Assembly (NCBI GenBank): GCA_001940845.1 | Contig: MSGV01000035.1 | Span: forward strand, 1-64,000 | DNA from: Christensenellaceae bacterium Phil7 | GTDB lineage: Bacteria; Bacillota; Clostridia; Christensenellales; CAG-138 | Reading direction: 5' to 3' | DNA: 64,000 nucleotides | In this document: positions 41,784-49,889 of the stretch, in pieces | Layout of the letters: every line of letters starts with the position of its first letter | How positions within the stretch are numbered: the stretch's first letter is position 1 | Translations under genes and position numbers: made by a program | The notes under the pieces: model-generated | The model's input: only the letters and a program-made list of their open reading frames with translations | Database searches by the model: none | What the model was told of the DNA's origin: nothing

Positions 41784-42171
41784 CCGTGTCTATATCCTCC
41801 TTCGTCGATGCTTGCAGCGCCTCAAGCAGATTGTTTTCCTTTGCGGGGCCGCCGAGGCCGCTTTCACCCATAAGGTCAAGGTATAGCTGAATGGCGTAAG
41901 TGTTGCCACTCTGCGCCGCCCTCATAATGGCGTCCGCAATCAAGGTTTTCTGCGTGAGGTCGCCTTCCTCAATGCCCAGCCGCTTTAGACGGCCTTTGCG
42001 CTTTTTGTCTGTGATGGGAAGGTCGGAATAAATCTGAAGCAGCTCAGTCATTAACTTTTGCTGCCGTCTTTTTTCCTGTGACGCTTTACCACCTGCGGAG
42101 CGGATAGCGTGAGCCTCTTCTTCACTGCGTTCAGTCAGAGGGATTAAATGCTTGTCCTGCGGTCTGCTCAC
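41716..42171 (-). CDS. Terminase small subunit
   Basis: 151 residues from a GTG at 42171 (AGGAGGTGTGAAAC upstream). GGKASQEKRRQQKLMTELLQ is the typical basic DNA-binding start of this family. A central helix bundle and an acidic tail (DTDDLPELQQEATDNAD) follow. It recognises the packaging site and recruits the large subunit, whose gene it overlaps. Confidence 0.8.
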   Translation of the reverse strand: MSRPQDKHLIPLTERSEEEAHAIRSAGGKASQEKRRQQKLMTELLQIYSDLPITDKKRKGRLKRLGIEEGDLTQKTLIADAIMRAAQSGNTYAIQLYLDLMGESGLGGPAKENNLLEALQASTKEDIDTDDLPELQQEATDNADVVEQTEV

Positions 42172-42207
42172 GTTTCACACCTCCTATTCGGTAGTTTTCA
42201 GCCCTCC

Positions 42208-43014
42208 TTATTTCGCCTTCTGATATGTGTACGAATATCCGTACTTTTTCTGATTGGCCTTCAGCCACTTTGAAACGGCGTCGTTGTAGTCCTTGCCGCT
42301 CAAATTCGCCTTGTTGACGGCCTTGACAAAGCCAGAGGCGTTGAAGTGCGTACCCTTCACGAAAGAGTAGGTACCGGCGTATTTCGCCGTTTCCTCAGAA
42401 CGTCCCTTTGTGCCACTTACTGCGACAATGCCGCGTTCTCTGGACATGGCGGCATGAATAACATCCTCCTTGCTGAACGTGGGCCAGCCGTCAAACGGGT
42501 GGTTGTGAATAACGATTTCGCCCTTGCCGCCAGCAATGGCAACAGCGCCGGAAGTACCGTGAATGTACTGCGTTGTAAAGCCGTAGCCGTCAATGGTTAT
42601 GCCGTGTTCTGTGTCAGAATTGGCGTGGGTCTGAATAAAGGCCTTCAGCATATCGTCATAGGTACGGTTTACGCTGGTCTTGACATTCATACGCGCGGGG
42701 TGATCCGCAGAGCTAAAGCCGCTGCCGCCGCCGTTAGAGGACGGCCACTTGCCGCCAAAGCCCATACCGGAGCCGCTGCCTCTGCCGCCGCCAATGGCCG
42801 GAAATACGATCTCTGTCCATTCGGCAACGCGCTTTTCAAGGGTGACGCCCTCAATCTCAAAATGAAGGGCTTCGTCAAGGTCCTTGAATTGGGCAATCAC
42901 TTTCCCGGTTGTAAGGCTGTACAGCTCAAGCGGGTCACGGAACAAAACAAGTTTATCCGTGGCGTATATGCCATTCAGGCGCTTAAAATCATGTTTGAAT
43001 CTTTCAATCCGCAT
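42208..43014 (-). CDS. Head-region protein with JAB-like metal site
   Basis: 268 residues. N-terminal domain (about 1-90), a Gly/Ser-rich hinge (GGGRGSGSGMGFGG), then a domain with GEIVIHNHPFDGWPTFSKED, matching the JAMM pattern H-x-H-P ... S-x2-D. The C-terminus is Lys/Tyr-rich (KYGYSYTYQKAK). JAB-like domains act as peptidases, including deubiquitinase-like enzymes. The linker resembles the MGGRG starts of nearby genes, so it may be an effector fused to a head-targeting part. Function inferred. Confidence 0.6.
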   Translation of the reverse strand: MRIERFKHDFKRLNGIYATDKLVLFRDPLELYSLTTGKVIAQFKDLDEALHFEIEGVTLEKRVAEWTEIVFPAIGGGRGSGSGMGFGGKWPSSNGGGSGFSSADHPARMNVKTSVNRTYDDMLKAFIQTHANSDTEHGITIDGYGFTTQYIHGTSGAVAIAGGKGEIVIHNHPFDGWPTFSKEDVIHAAMSRERGIVAVSGTKGRSEETAKYAGTYSFVKGTHFNASGFVKAVNKANLSGKDYNDAVSKWLKANQKKYGYSYTYQKAK

Positions 43015-43037
43015 ACTGTTTCACCCCACTTTGAGCA

Positions 43038-43069
43038 TAAAAATACCGCCACCGAAAAGCCGGTGACGG
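43038..43069 (-). terminator. Hairpin at the start of the terminase block
   Basis: CCGCCACCG (43046-43054) with CGGTGACGG (43061-43069), one G-T pair; minus-strand T run after it (GGTATTTTTATGC). Confidence 0.7.
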
Positions 43070-43122
43070 TTCAATGGATATTACTTGCTCTTTTTCTTCG
43101 CCGGTGTGGTTATTCCGATGTA

Positions 43123-43506
43123 TCATCGGAGCAGTAGCTTTTTTGCGGTCAACGTTTCCGGCAATCTAACTCTATATACCGCGTGAAGCTTACGGAAATC
43201 ATTGGCCACGGACTCTGGATCACTCTTACCAGATATCCGTGTATCACCAAAAAGATTGATGATGTCCCATGACTCCGCATGTGAATTGAGGGCGGCTTGT
43301 CTTTGCCGTATCACTTTAGCCCCGTCGTAATTGCCAGCAGCCTCAAAAAGCGAAATGGCTTTGTCATATACAGCATTCATTTGCTCCCTAATATCTTCAG
43401 CCCATTTGATTTGCTTTTCCGACCCTTTCATTTGTACTTTTATAATATCCGCTGACTTTTCATTCGATTTAGAAGAAAATCTGCTAGAACCTCCACGTCC
43501 ACCCAA
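43123..43506 (-). CDS. MGGRG-type small head-region protein
   Basis: 127 residues from a TTG start (AAGGAGG upstream): MGGRGGSSRFSSKSNEKSAD. Helical middle (EKQIKWAEDIREQMNAVYDK) and basic C-terminus (TLTAKKLLLR). Shares the MGGRG start and the TTG initiation with the gene at 38713. Function unknown. Confidence 0.6.
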   Translation of the reverse strand: MGGRGGSSRFSSKSNEKSADIIKVQMKGSEKQIKWAEDIREQMNAVYDKAISLFEAAGNYDGAKVIRQRQAALNSHAESWDIINLFGDTRISGKSDPESVANDFRKLHAVYRVRLPETLTAKKLLLR

Positions 43507-43524
43507 AATATACGTCCTCCTTCG

Positions 43525-44190
43525 TCATATTTTTTGTGTCTTCATATTTTTCCCGATAGCGCGTTTTTTCAGGTCATCCTGAAAGGTGGATAACGGCACA
43601 ATCTCAGCACCTTCACAACCATCAGGCACAAAGCCGTAGAAAAGCACGTTAGAGGGTTTCAGGCGGTCAAGCATTTCACGGTAGCCCAGCATAAAAAGGC
43701 GCTTCGCTGTACTGTTCACCTGCGTACCCACAGAGGACACCACGACAACGCCGCCCATGGGCTCACCATCAAAACACCATTCGAAGCTTGCTTCATCGCT
43801 CCATGAAATGGTCGGTATAACCTTGATCCCGTGCATTTGCCAGTACGCGCCAAGCCAGTGCTTGCGGTAGTGGTTGTAAATCTGAATCGCTCTTGGGAAA
43901 TCGGTGTATGTGGAGAAGTCCGGCGTACAAACACATTTAAATTTACCGAGCAAGCTGATATAGTCATTGGGACGATTCCATAGTCTTACGAATTGATAAT
44001 CGTCCAAAAAGAAATGTATGCCCCTATCTGTCGGATCCTTGCAGCTCTTAGCATAATTAAAACCAATAATGTCAGCCGGAAGAGACGACAGCTGCGTTGG
44101 CTGCAAAACGGGAACATCATATGTGCCCGTGCCGTCAAATATTATACGGTTTGTATTCTCATACCCACCTTTACTACATCTATAATTCAT
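43525..44190 (-). CDS. DUF4417 family protein
   Basis: 221 residues from the ATG at 44190, after the SD-like GGGGGCGCTT. Contains phrases typical of DUF4417: PADIIGFNYAKSCKD, GIHFFLDDYQFVRLWNRP and IPTISWSDEASFEWCFDG. First gene of the late operon. DUF4417 is widespread in phages and mobile elements; function unknown. Confidence 0.75.
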   Translation of the reverse strand: MNYRCSKGGYENTNRIIFDGTGTYDVPVLQPTQLSSLPADIIGFNYAKSCKDPTDRGIHFFLDDYQFVRLWNRPNDYISLLGKFKCVCTPDFSTYTDFPRAIQIYNHYRKHWLGAYWQMHGIKVIPTISWSDEASFEWCFDGEPMGGVVVVSSVGTQVNSTAKRLFMLGYREMLDRLKPSNVLFYGFVPDGCEGAEIVPLSTFQDDLKKRAIGKNMKTQKI

Positions 44191-44215
44191 AAGCGCCCCC
44201 GCTAAATAATATATT

Positions 44216-44294
44216 GAATCCAGGACACACGGCAGGGCTGGAGGCAAGCACCGCGCCGCCTCTGTATGTGTCCTGAATTCCAGTTTATATTATA
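44216..44294 (-). promoter_or_regulatory. Late promoter -10 and long 5' leader hairpin
   Basis: A minus-strand TATAAT (44289-44294) without a good -35 suggests an activator-dependent late promoter. The predicted start (about 44282) coincides with the start of a 14-bp imperfect stem (44267-44280 with 44216-44229, one mismatch) around a 37-base loop that itself holds GAGGC/GCCTC. The mRNA would therefore begin with a stable hairpin, 25 bases before the first late gene. The product of the gene at 44327 is the likely activator. Confidence 0.6.
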
Positions 44295-44326
44295 ACACGA
44301 ATAAAGCGGACATTTTGGGACTACTT

Positions 44327-44731
44327 TTATTCCTTTGTGCTTTTTAAATACCTGTACACGCGCTTTCTAACGCTTTCCTCTGTGTTTCCACCACCTACGT
44401 GCATAGCCGTCTGACGCCAAGTAAGTCCATTGACAAAATAGAGCGTGAAAATCTGCCTTGTCAGGCTGTCCGGGATGCCCGCTATGTATCGTTCCAGTCG
44501 ATTGCGCTCGTAAATGCATTGCTGCTGCTTAGCGGCAATTATGGCGCGCAAATCAATAATCTCTGCCACGCATCTGGCTAACGAGTCTCCGTGTCCTCCG
44601 TCATGCGGCATTCCGTCCAGTTTCTGCGGCTTAGGTGATGACAATGCTGCTTCGAGCACATCCAACCGGCGCTTGTCCTCTTCAATCTCACGATTAAGCC
44701 AATAAAGCTGAGATAATTCTTTTACGGTCAT
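44327..44731 (-). CDS. Late transcription regulator, sigma-70 region 4-like
   Basis: 134 residues. N-terminal coiled coil (EIEEDKRRLDVLEAALSS) and C-terminal SLTRQIFTLYFVNGLTWRQT followed by a recognition-helix-like segment (ESVRKRVYRYLKS), as in ArpU/DUF1492-type phage late regulators. Lies just upstream of the late promoter. It overlaps the SNF2 gene by four bases. Confidence 0.75.
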   Translation of the reverse strand: MTVKELSQLYWLNREIEEDKRRLDVLEAALSSPKPQKLDGMPHDGGHGDSLARCVAEIIDLRAIIAAKQQQCIYERNRLERYIAGIPDSLTRQIFTLYFVNGLTWRQTAMHVGGGNTEESVRKRVYRYLKSTKE

Positions 44732-46113
44732 GCCGCTTCCTCCTTTGCTTTGCGTATGCGTACTTTCAGGGCTTCCAGCAGATTGTCTTGTGCGTCTGCC
44801 TTGCCGCCCAGCGAATAAATGACGTCCTCATCGGTGCCGCCCTGCACAAGCAAATGATGGACTATGACGGGGTAGGGCTGCCCCTGCCGGTGAAGGCGCT
44901 TGTTGGTCTGCTGGTACAGCTCCAAGCTGTCAGTCAGACCAAACCAAATGACGTGATGCCCGCCGTCCTGAAGGTTCAGGCCATAGCCACAGCTTGCGGG
45001 CTGCACAAGCAATAGGTCAATCTCACCGGCGTTCCATGCCTCTTCCTGCTCTTTGCCTTCGTACACACTCACCCGTAGCTGTGTAGCTTTCAACGCCTCC
45101 ACCAGCCGCGCCCGGTCATGCTTGAAGTTGTAACAGATCATAGCGTGTTGGCCGCCCAACTGTTCCACGGTTTCAAGCAAGGCCTCAATCTTGCAATCGT
45201 GAATGGTAATGACGTTGCCTTCTTCATCGTAGACAGCGCCGTTGCAGAGCTGCAAGAGCTTTCCACGGAGAACGGCGGCGGTTCCGGCAGTAATCACCGT
45301 TTCATCGTCTACCTGAAGCAGCGTGTCACGCTCAAGACGCTTATATGCCTTCTGCGCTGCGGCGTCCAGCACAACGGGAATATCGTCATAAATCAGCTCA
45401 GGCAAGTCAAGATAGTCCTCAGACTTCATGCTGATGCAAATATCGGAAATACGGTTGTAGATTTCCTCAGAGGCCCCCGGCTTCGGCGCATAGCTGAAGA
45501 TCGTTGTGCGGCTGCGTTTGTCCGGCACAAAGTAGGCGTCCCGGTAGGCCGTAATGGTTCGGCCCAGCCGCTTACCGCCGTCCAGCAAATACACCTGCGC
45601 CCACAGGTCCATAAGGCTGCGGGGGTTCGGTGTACCGGTCAGCTCCACAATGCGCTTGATCCGTGAGCGTTCCAGCTTCAGGGCCTTGAAGCGTTTCGCC
45701 TGATGATTTTTGAAGCTGCTGCTTTCGTCCAGCACCACCATATCAAAGGGCCAGTCATGGCCGTAGTAGTCAACAAGCCATTGCGTATTTTCGCGGTTCG
45801 TCACGTAAATATCGGCGGTGGCTTCCAGTGCGTGGCGGCGCTGATCGGCAGAGCCGAGGACGAACGAAAAGCGGAGGTCTTTGAGGTGTTCCCACTTTGC
45901 CGCCTCTTTGTGCCATGTGCTTTCAGCTACCTTCTTCGGTGCAATAATCAGCACCTTACCGACGCACCAATATTCATACTTCAGGCGCTTAATGGCAGTC
46001 AGCGTGATAGCCGTCTTGCCAAGTCCCATATCAAGGAAAAGACCCAAAGCTGGATCGCTGATAATCCGGTCAATGCAATACTGCTGATAATTATGGGGTG
46101 TGAATACCTTCAC
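44728..46113 (-). CDS. SNF2-family helicase
   Basis: 461 residues from the GTG at 46113 (GGAGG with 9-base spacing; a TTG two codons upstream is too close). Walker A in LFLDMGLGKTAITL, DEAD-box-like DESSSFKN, and motif VI region (QQTNKRLHRQGQPYPVIVHH). Pairs with the VRR-NUC gene upstream (23-base overlap), a standard couple in phage replication blocks. Likely remodels or resolves DNA during replication. Confidence 0.88.
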   Translation of the reverse strand: MKVFTPHNYQQYCIDRIISDPALGLFLDMGLGKTAITLTAIKRLKYEYWCVGKVLIIAPKKVAESTWHKEAAKWEHLKDLRFSFVLGSADQRRHALEATADIYVTNRENTQWLVDYYGHDWPFDMVVLDESSSFKNHQAKRFKALKLERSRIKRIVELTGTPNPRSLMDLWAQVYLLDGGKRLGRTITAYRDAYFVPDKRSRTTIFSYAPKPGASEEIYNRISDICISMKSEDYLDLPELIYDDIPVVLDAAAQKAYKRLERDTLLQVDDETVITAGTAAVLRGKLLQLCNGAVYDEEGNVITIHDCKIEALLETVEQLGGQHAMICYNFKHDRARLVEALKATQLRVSVYEGKEQEEAWNAGEIDLLLVQPASCGYGLNLQDGGHHVIWFGLTDSLELYQQTNKRLHRQGQPYPVIVHHLLVQGGTDEDVIYSLGGKADAQDNLLEALKVRIRKAKEEAA

Positions 46114-46408
46114 TCTCAAGCACCTCCTTACACCTTTGCGTTACCGCCTCAACCTTTTCTAAGCTGTTGACAGTGGAGAACACTTCAAAGCCCAGCTTCC
46201 TAAGCAGACCATGAACGTATTCCTGCCTTTTACGTTCTTTTTTACCCGGCTGTTTCAGCTCTACAAAGATCACCTTTGCGCCGGGGAGCAATATAATTCT
46301 ATCGGGTACGCCGGCGAATCCGGGGCTTTCAAACTTCAAGCACCGGACGCCGTTACCCAGCTTTTTTATACTAAGCCTCAGCTTGTTTTCATAATAGCTT
46401 TCAAGCAC
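46091..46408 (-). CDS. VRR-NUC domain nuclease
   Basis: 105 residues from a GTG at 46408 with AAAGGAGG upstream. VRR-NUC motifs: GFAGVPDRIILLPG then VIFVELKQPG, giving the PD-(D/E)xK active site, and a final helix. Stand-alone VRR-NUC nucleases cut branched DNA. Partner of the SNF2 helicase. Confidence 0.85.
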   Translation of the reverse strand: MLESYYENKLRLSIKKLGNGVRCLKFESPGFAGVPDRIILLPGAKVIFVELKQPGKKERKRQEYVHGLLRKLGFEVFSTVNSLEKVEAVTQRCKEVLESEGIHTP

Positions 46409-46447
46409 CCGTATACCTCCTTTGTAACCGTTTTTCAGAAATTTTCT

Positions 46448-46540
46448 TATAATACACGTATACATAGGCGTTATGGCGTATTTTCTACCATGGGTCTATA
46501 TATTAGGTACTCAATAGGGAAATAAAGTTACAATGTTACA
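46448..46540. repeat. 95-bp element, copy B
   Basis: Aligns without gaps to 12934-13028 (see copy A). Here it is upstream of the VRR-NUC gene and ends in the GTTAC-type repeats of the next entry. Confidence 0.6.
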
Positions 46541-46668
46541 AACTAATAAAAAGCCTTGCAGCACAGGAATTTTCGGCGTAACTATTAACAGTTACATAGC
46601 CTGTAACGTGTTACAGGCATTTGTAAACATCCGGCCTTGCTTTTTTTATGTTACATTCCTATGGTTAC
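46527..46668. repeat. Cluster of GTTAC/GTAAC sites with dyads
   Basis: At least seven GTTAC or GTAAC words, including GTAAC...GTTAC (46578-46595) and CCTGTAAC-GT-GTTACAGG (46600-46617, 8-bp arms). The 268-base region 46409-46676 has no gene and lies between the primase/helicase gene and the nuclease gene. Possible replication origin iterons or an operator for a phage regulator. Confidence 0.55.
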
Positions 46669-46676
46669 GCCGATAT

Positions 46677-49085
46677 TTACCTTCTTACAAAACCCCGCTG
46701 GGCGCCATAGGGGCCAAACCGCGCCACTTTATCAGCCCGTTTCCACCCGCTCATGCGTTCCAGAATGGCGTTGATTTCACGAGTGTCCGCCTGCTTCATG
46801 TCCTTTGCGCTGCCGTTGAATAACTCGCACCAAATCTCCAAAGCGTGAATACGGTCACGTTCCACCAGCTCAAGCGTCGTTCCCTCCGGCGTCCGTGTAG
46901 CTCCGCACCAATAGTCCCTCCGTCTGTCAATCGTCCATTTAGACCAGTCCACGGGTACCTGCTTTTCCACGAAAGCTTCAATTAGGCCTTCACGAACAGA
47001 AACTTCTCTGTGTTCCTCCTGCCTGATTTTTGCCTCTTTCTCTTCTTCGCCGGTGAGATATAGAGGCTCACCTGTTTGCCAGCGGGCCTTCGCCTCTGCC
47101 CAAAGCTGTGAAATAATGTCGCCGGTCAAATCCCCCCATACCGTTTTCGAGTGCGGCACTTCTCCCACGTCCACAGGCCAGAAGCGACGGTTGCCGGTGG
47201 TGTCCTGCAAGAATTCCGTGGTGTTAGTCGTCCCGAAGAACACACAGCAGCGCGGCAGCTCTTTCACGTGGCGTCCATACGCGGCACGGTACCGGTCAGC
47301 ACGGAGGGAAAGAAACTGCTTGATGCGGGAAATGTCGGACTTTCTGAAGGCGTCAAGCTCTGCCACCTCCACCAGCCACACCCCTTGCAAAAGCTCTGAG
47401 GCGTCTTTCCCCTCAAAGGTGCGGATGCTGTCATTAAACCAACCCTTACTCATGTAATCCAGCAGTGTTGACTTGCCGATGCCCTGCGGCCCGGAGAGGA
47501 TCAGCATATTATCAAATTTGCACCCCGGCGTCATGGCGCGGGCCACGGCTCCCGTAAACGCCTTGCGGGTCACGGCGCGTGTGTATTCGGTGTCTGCCGC
47601 ACCGAGATAGTCAATGAAAAGCGTGTCCAGACGCGGCACACCGTCCCACACAAGACCGCTGATAAAGTCCTGCACTTCATTGAAGGCGTGTTCTGCGGCG
47701 TGAATGTCAAGGGCGCTGTCGATGTTGCCACGGCTCGTGATGCCCCAAAAACGTTCCATATACCAGTAAAGGCCGTTGCTGTCGGTGTCGGACCACAAGC
47801 GGCGTTTAGTGCTCTTTTCCCACGGGAGAGCGCCCAGCACTTCACCGCGTCCGGCAAATTTATTGAGAGCGAATTTGCCTTTCAACAGCGGATCACCGTC
47901 AAGGATAATCAGCACATTGTCAATGGTGCTTTTGATTTTGCCGTCCTGAGTGCGCTGAAGCTGTTCAGCCCAAGCGCCTTCATCGTCGCTGTCAGGCGTT
48001 TTGCCCATGCCCTCAAATTCCTTCATGGCCTGTTCGTGCTGTTCACGGTTCAGCGTGGCAATGGTCAGTTTGTCCGAAACGGCCAGCTCACACATGGCCC
48101 GGTAAGAGGGCAGCTTCACAACCGGCGTGTCCGGTGCTGCGTCGTCGTCCTTCTCTCCAAACTTGTGTAGCCGCACCAAATCAAATGCGTTCACCAGCCG
48201 TCCGCTGCATGGGTCGGTGGCGTGGTGAGAATAGAGGAATTTACCCCCGTCATAGATCGCCGCACCGCCCGTAGTAGAGCCGCCCAAATAGGTATAGCGG
48301 TCTGCGTCGCCGTCCACGGGATCGTAGATTTTCGGCAAGAAGGCGTCCATAGCGGTCAGCACATCATAAGTCCGGCAGAAGGCACCGACGACGCCGTTCT
48401 TTTCTGTCGGGTCGCCCTGCTTCATAGCCAGCTTTTGATAGCTCACGGCGTTTGGCACCTGCGGCCAGCTCATAAAATCATGCCAGTCAACGTATGTACT
48501 CAGCAAGAAGTCAGCCGAGAGCAGCGGCGCGTCCTTCGTCTTGTACATATACTCGCTGTCAGAGCAGCAGGAAGGCCAGTACATGAGGCGGCACGTTTCA
48601 AATGTGGTCGGATCGGCCATGCCGATGCCGATATGCGCCGCCACACGACGGGCGCAGGGTTCGTATTCATCGGGCGTTACCGTCCGATCCAGCGGGATAA
48701 TAATGCGCAGGCGCGGCGCGGCGGGCGTGTGCTTGCGGGTAGAGTAGATGCAGTAGCTACAACCAAGCTCTTCCACCTTGCTTACCACAAGATCAGACTG
48801 CCAGCCGGGAACGTTATCAAAGTCAAGTGTAATAATGTCCCTGCCGGTCATGTTGTTGGCTTTTCGGCGCTGCCCGTTCAGGGAGCCGCCCACAAAGCCG
48901 CCCACGTCCTTCAGGTCGTCTTGCTGCGCCTTCTTCATGTGCGTGTATGCTTGCAGCGTTTCCGTACCCCTGACGGGCGTAAAGAGCCGCGTATACAACT
49001 CCGACACGGTGAGCGTTGTTTGCTTCCATATCAGATCACGGCGGCTGTTGCCGGTTGAAATAATAATTTTTCTATCGTGGTTCAT
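46677..49085 (-). CDS. VapE-family primase/helicase
   Basis: 802 residues from the ATG at 49085 (AGGAG 8 bases upstream). N-terminal primase-like domain (GRDIITLDFDNV, about residue 80, then APRLRIIIPLD). C-terminal virulence-associated E domain with Walker A SGPQGIGKSTLL (about residue 531) and Walker B-like WLVEVAELDAF. Primase plus ring helicase activities start replication of the prophage. Followed by the candidate origin region. Confidence 0.87.
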   Translation of the reverse strand: MNHDRKIIISTGNSRRDLIWKQTTLTVSELYTRLFTPVRGTETLQAYTHMKKAQQDDLKDVGGFVGGSLNGQRRKANNMTGRDIITLDFDNVPGWQSDLVVSKVEELGCSYCIYSTRKHTPAAPRLRIIIPLDRTVTPDEYEPCARRVAAHIGIGMADPTTFETCRLMYWPSCCSDSEYMYKTKDAPLLSADFLLSTYVDWHDFMSWPQVPNAVSYQKLAMKQGDPTEKNGVVGAFCRTYDVLTAMDAFLPKIYDPVDGDADRYTYLGGSTTGGAAIYDGGKFLYSHHATDPCSGRLVNAFDLVRLHKFGEKDDDAAPDTPVVKLPSYRAMCELAVSDKLTIATLNREQHEQAMKEFEGMGKTPDSDDEGAWAEQLQRTQDGKIKSTIDNVLIILDGDPLLKGKFALNKFAGRGEVLGALPWEKSTKRRLWSDTDSNGLYWYMERFWGITSRGNIDSALDIHAAEHAFNEVQDFISGLVWDGVPRLDTLFIDYLGAADTEYTRAVTRKAFTGAVARAMTPGCKFDNMLILSGPQGIGKSTLLDYMSKGWFNDSIRTFEGKDASELLQGVWLVEVAELDAFRKSDISRIKQFLSLRADRYRAAYGRHVKELPRCCVFFGTTNTTEFLQDTTGNRRFWPVDVGEVPHSKTVWGDLTGDIISQLWAEAKARWQTGEPLYLTGEEEKEAKIRQEEHREVSVREGLIEAFVEKQVPVDWSKWTIDRRRDYWCGATRTPEGTTLELVERDRIHALEIWCELFNGSAKDMKQADTREINAILERMSGWKRADKVARFGPYGAQRGFVRR

Positions 49086-49130
49086 AGCGGTCACTCCTGT
49101 TCATGGGTTTGCCTCCGTCTGTGTAGCTCC

Positions 49131-49421
49131 TTACTCAGCCATCTTTGACAGCCGGTGCAGCCACCTTTGGTATTTCACGGCCACGGTTCCTTCCGTGTCA
49201 ATGTTGCCGTATTCAGTTTCCAATACGCTGACGCACAGCTTCACGTCTGCCAGTTCTTCCACAAAAGCGTCAAAGGCGCTTTTGCGCGTAACCGGCGTGG
49301 GGTTTTCACCTCTTGCAATGCGGGCCAGCTTCAAGGCGGCCTGCGCAAGCTCAGCGGCCTCTTCGGCCAACTGTTCCAGCGCGGCGGCCTCTCCGATTTT
49401 CTCAATCACATACCGATTCAT
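49131..49421 (-). CDS. MazG-like nucleotide pyrophosphohydrolase
   Basis: 96 residues. EQLAEEAAELAQAALKLARI and VEELADVKLCVSV carry the EExxE ... ExxD metal-binding pattern of MazG-like enzymes. Such phage proteins hydrolyse dNTPs or alarmones and can affect host stress signalling. Within the replication block. Confidence 0.8.
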   Translation of the reverse strand: MNRYVIEKIGEAAALEQLAEEAAELAQAALKLARIARGENPTPVTRKSAFDAFVEELADVKLCVSVLETEYGNIDTEGTVAVKYQRWLHRLSKMAE

Positions 49422-49654
49422 CCGGGGCTACCTCCATATTCAAAAGTTTTTCGGCCAGATCAAAGCCAGCCTCAAATCCAAGCCTGAACATTTCTACACC
49501 CCACGAATAGATGAGGTTTGCAGGCGTCTTTTTATCGGGGGGGTAACACGGGAACGTGGTCCTCACTGCCGATCTTGTCAAAAGCCGCCTCCTGCGCCGA
49601 CATAATCAGCGCGAAATACTCATTGTCAACGGCGGCAAGCGTTTTCTTTTCCAT
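49402..49654 (-). CDS. Small gene split by a +1 frame change at a C7 run
   Basis: From ATG 49654 (AGGAGG upstream) the first frame reads MEKKTLAAVDNEYFALIMSA ... VLPP and stops at 49532. After the C7 run (49537-49543 as G on the plus strand) the +1 frame continues with clear coding character (DKKTPANLIYSWGVEMFRLG, then FEAGFDLAEKLLNMEVAPDE) to 49402. Either the gene uses +1 slippage on CCC-C before the slow codon CGA and a stop, or one base was lost in the run. Full product about 83 residues. Function unknown. Confidence 0.6.
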
Positions 49655-49668
49655 GAATAGGCCTCCTA

Positions 49669-49878
49669 TCATCTGAATGTTTTTCCGGTTTTTCTATCCC
49701 GGATTTCAATGCGGCTCACAAGGTCAAAGCCGCTCTTGTCAATAATGTACTTCAGCACCTTAATCAGGGCATTGACCTCGCCCTGCAAGGCGTTTTCTGC
49801 TTCAATGATGGGCCGCATACCGGCGTATGCCGTAGGATCGTAGTAGCCCTCACTGTTTCTGCGTGGATTGTCTGCCAT
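49669..49878 (-). CDS. Small phage protein (69 aa)
   Basis: MADNPRRNSEGYYDPTAYAG opening with AGGAGG upstream, then a helix (EGEVNALIKVLKYIID-like) and a basic tail. Proteins of this type are frequent in early regions of Clostridia phages. No function known. Confidence 0.65.
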   Translation of the reverse strand: MADNPRRNSEGYYDPTAYAGMRPIIEAENALQGEVNALIKVLKYIIDKSGFDLVSRIEIRDRKTGKTFR

Positions 49879-49889
49879 GCTTGCACCTC

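Noticed and set aside
47688..49058. Long plus-strand ORFs opposite the VapE gene
   Set aside because: Shadows in the complementary strand of a strongly supported gene.
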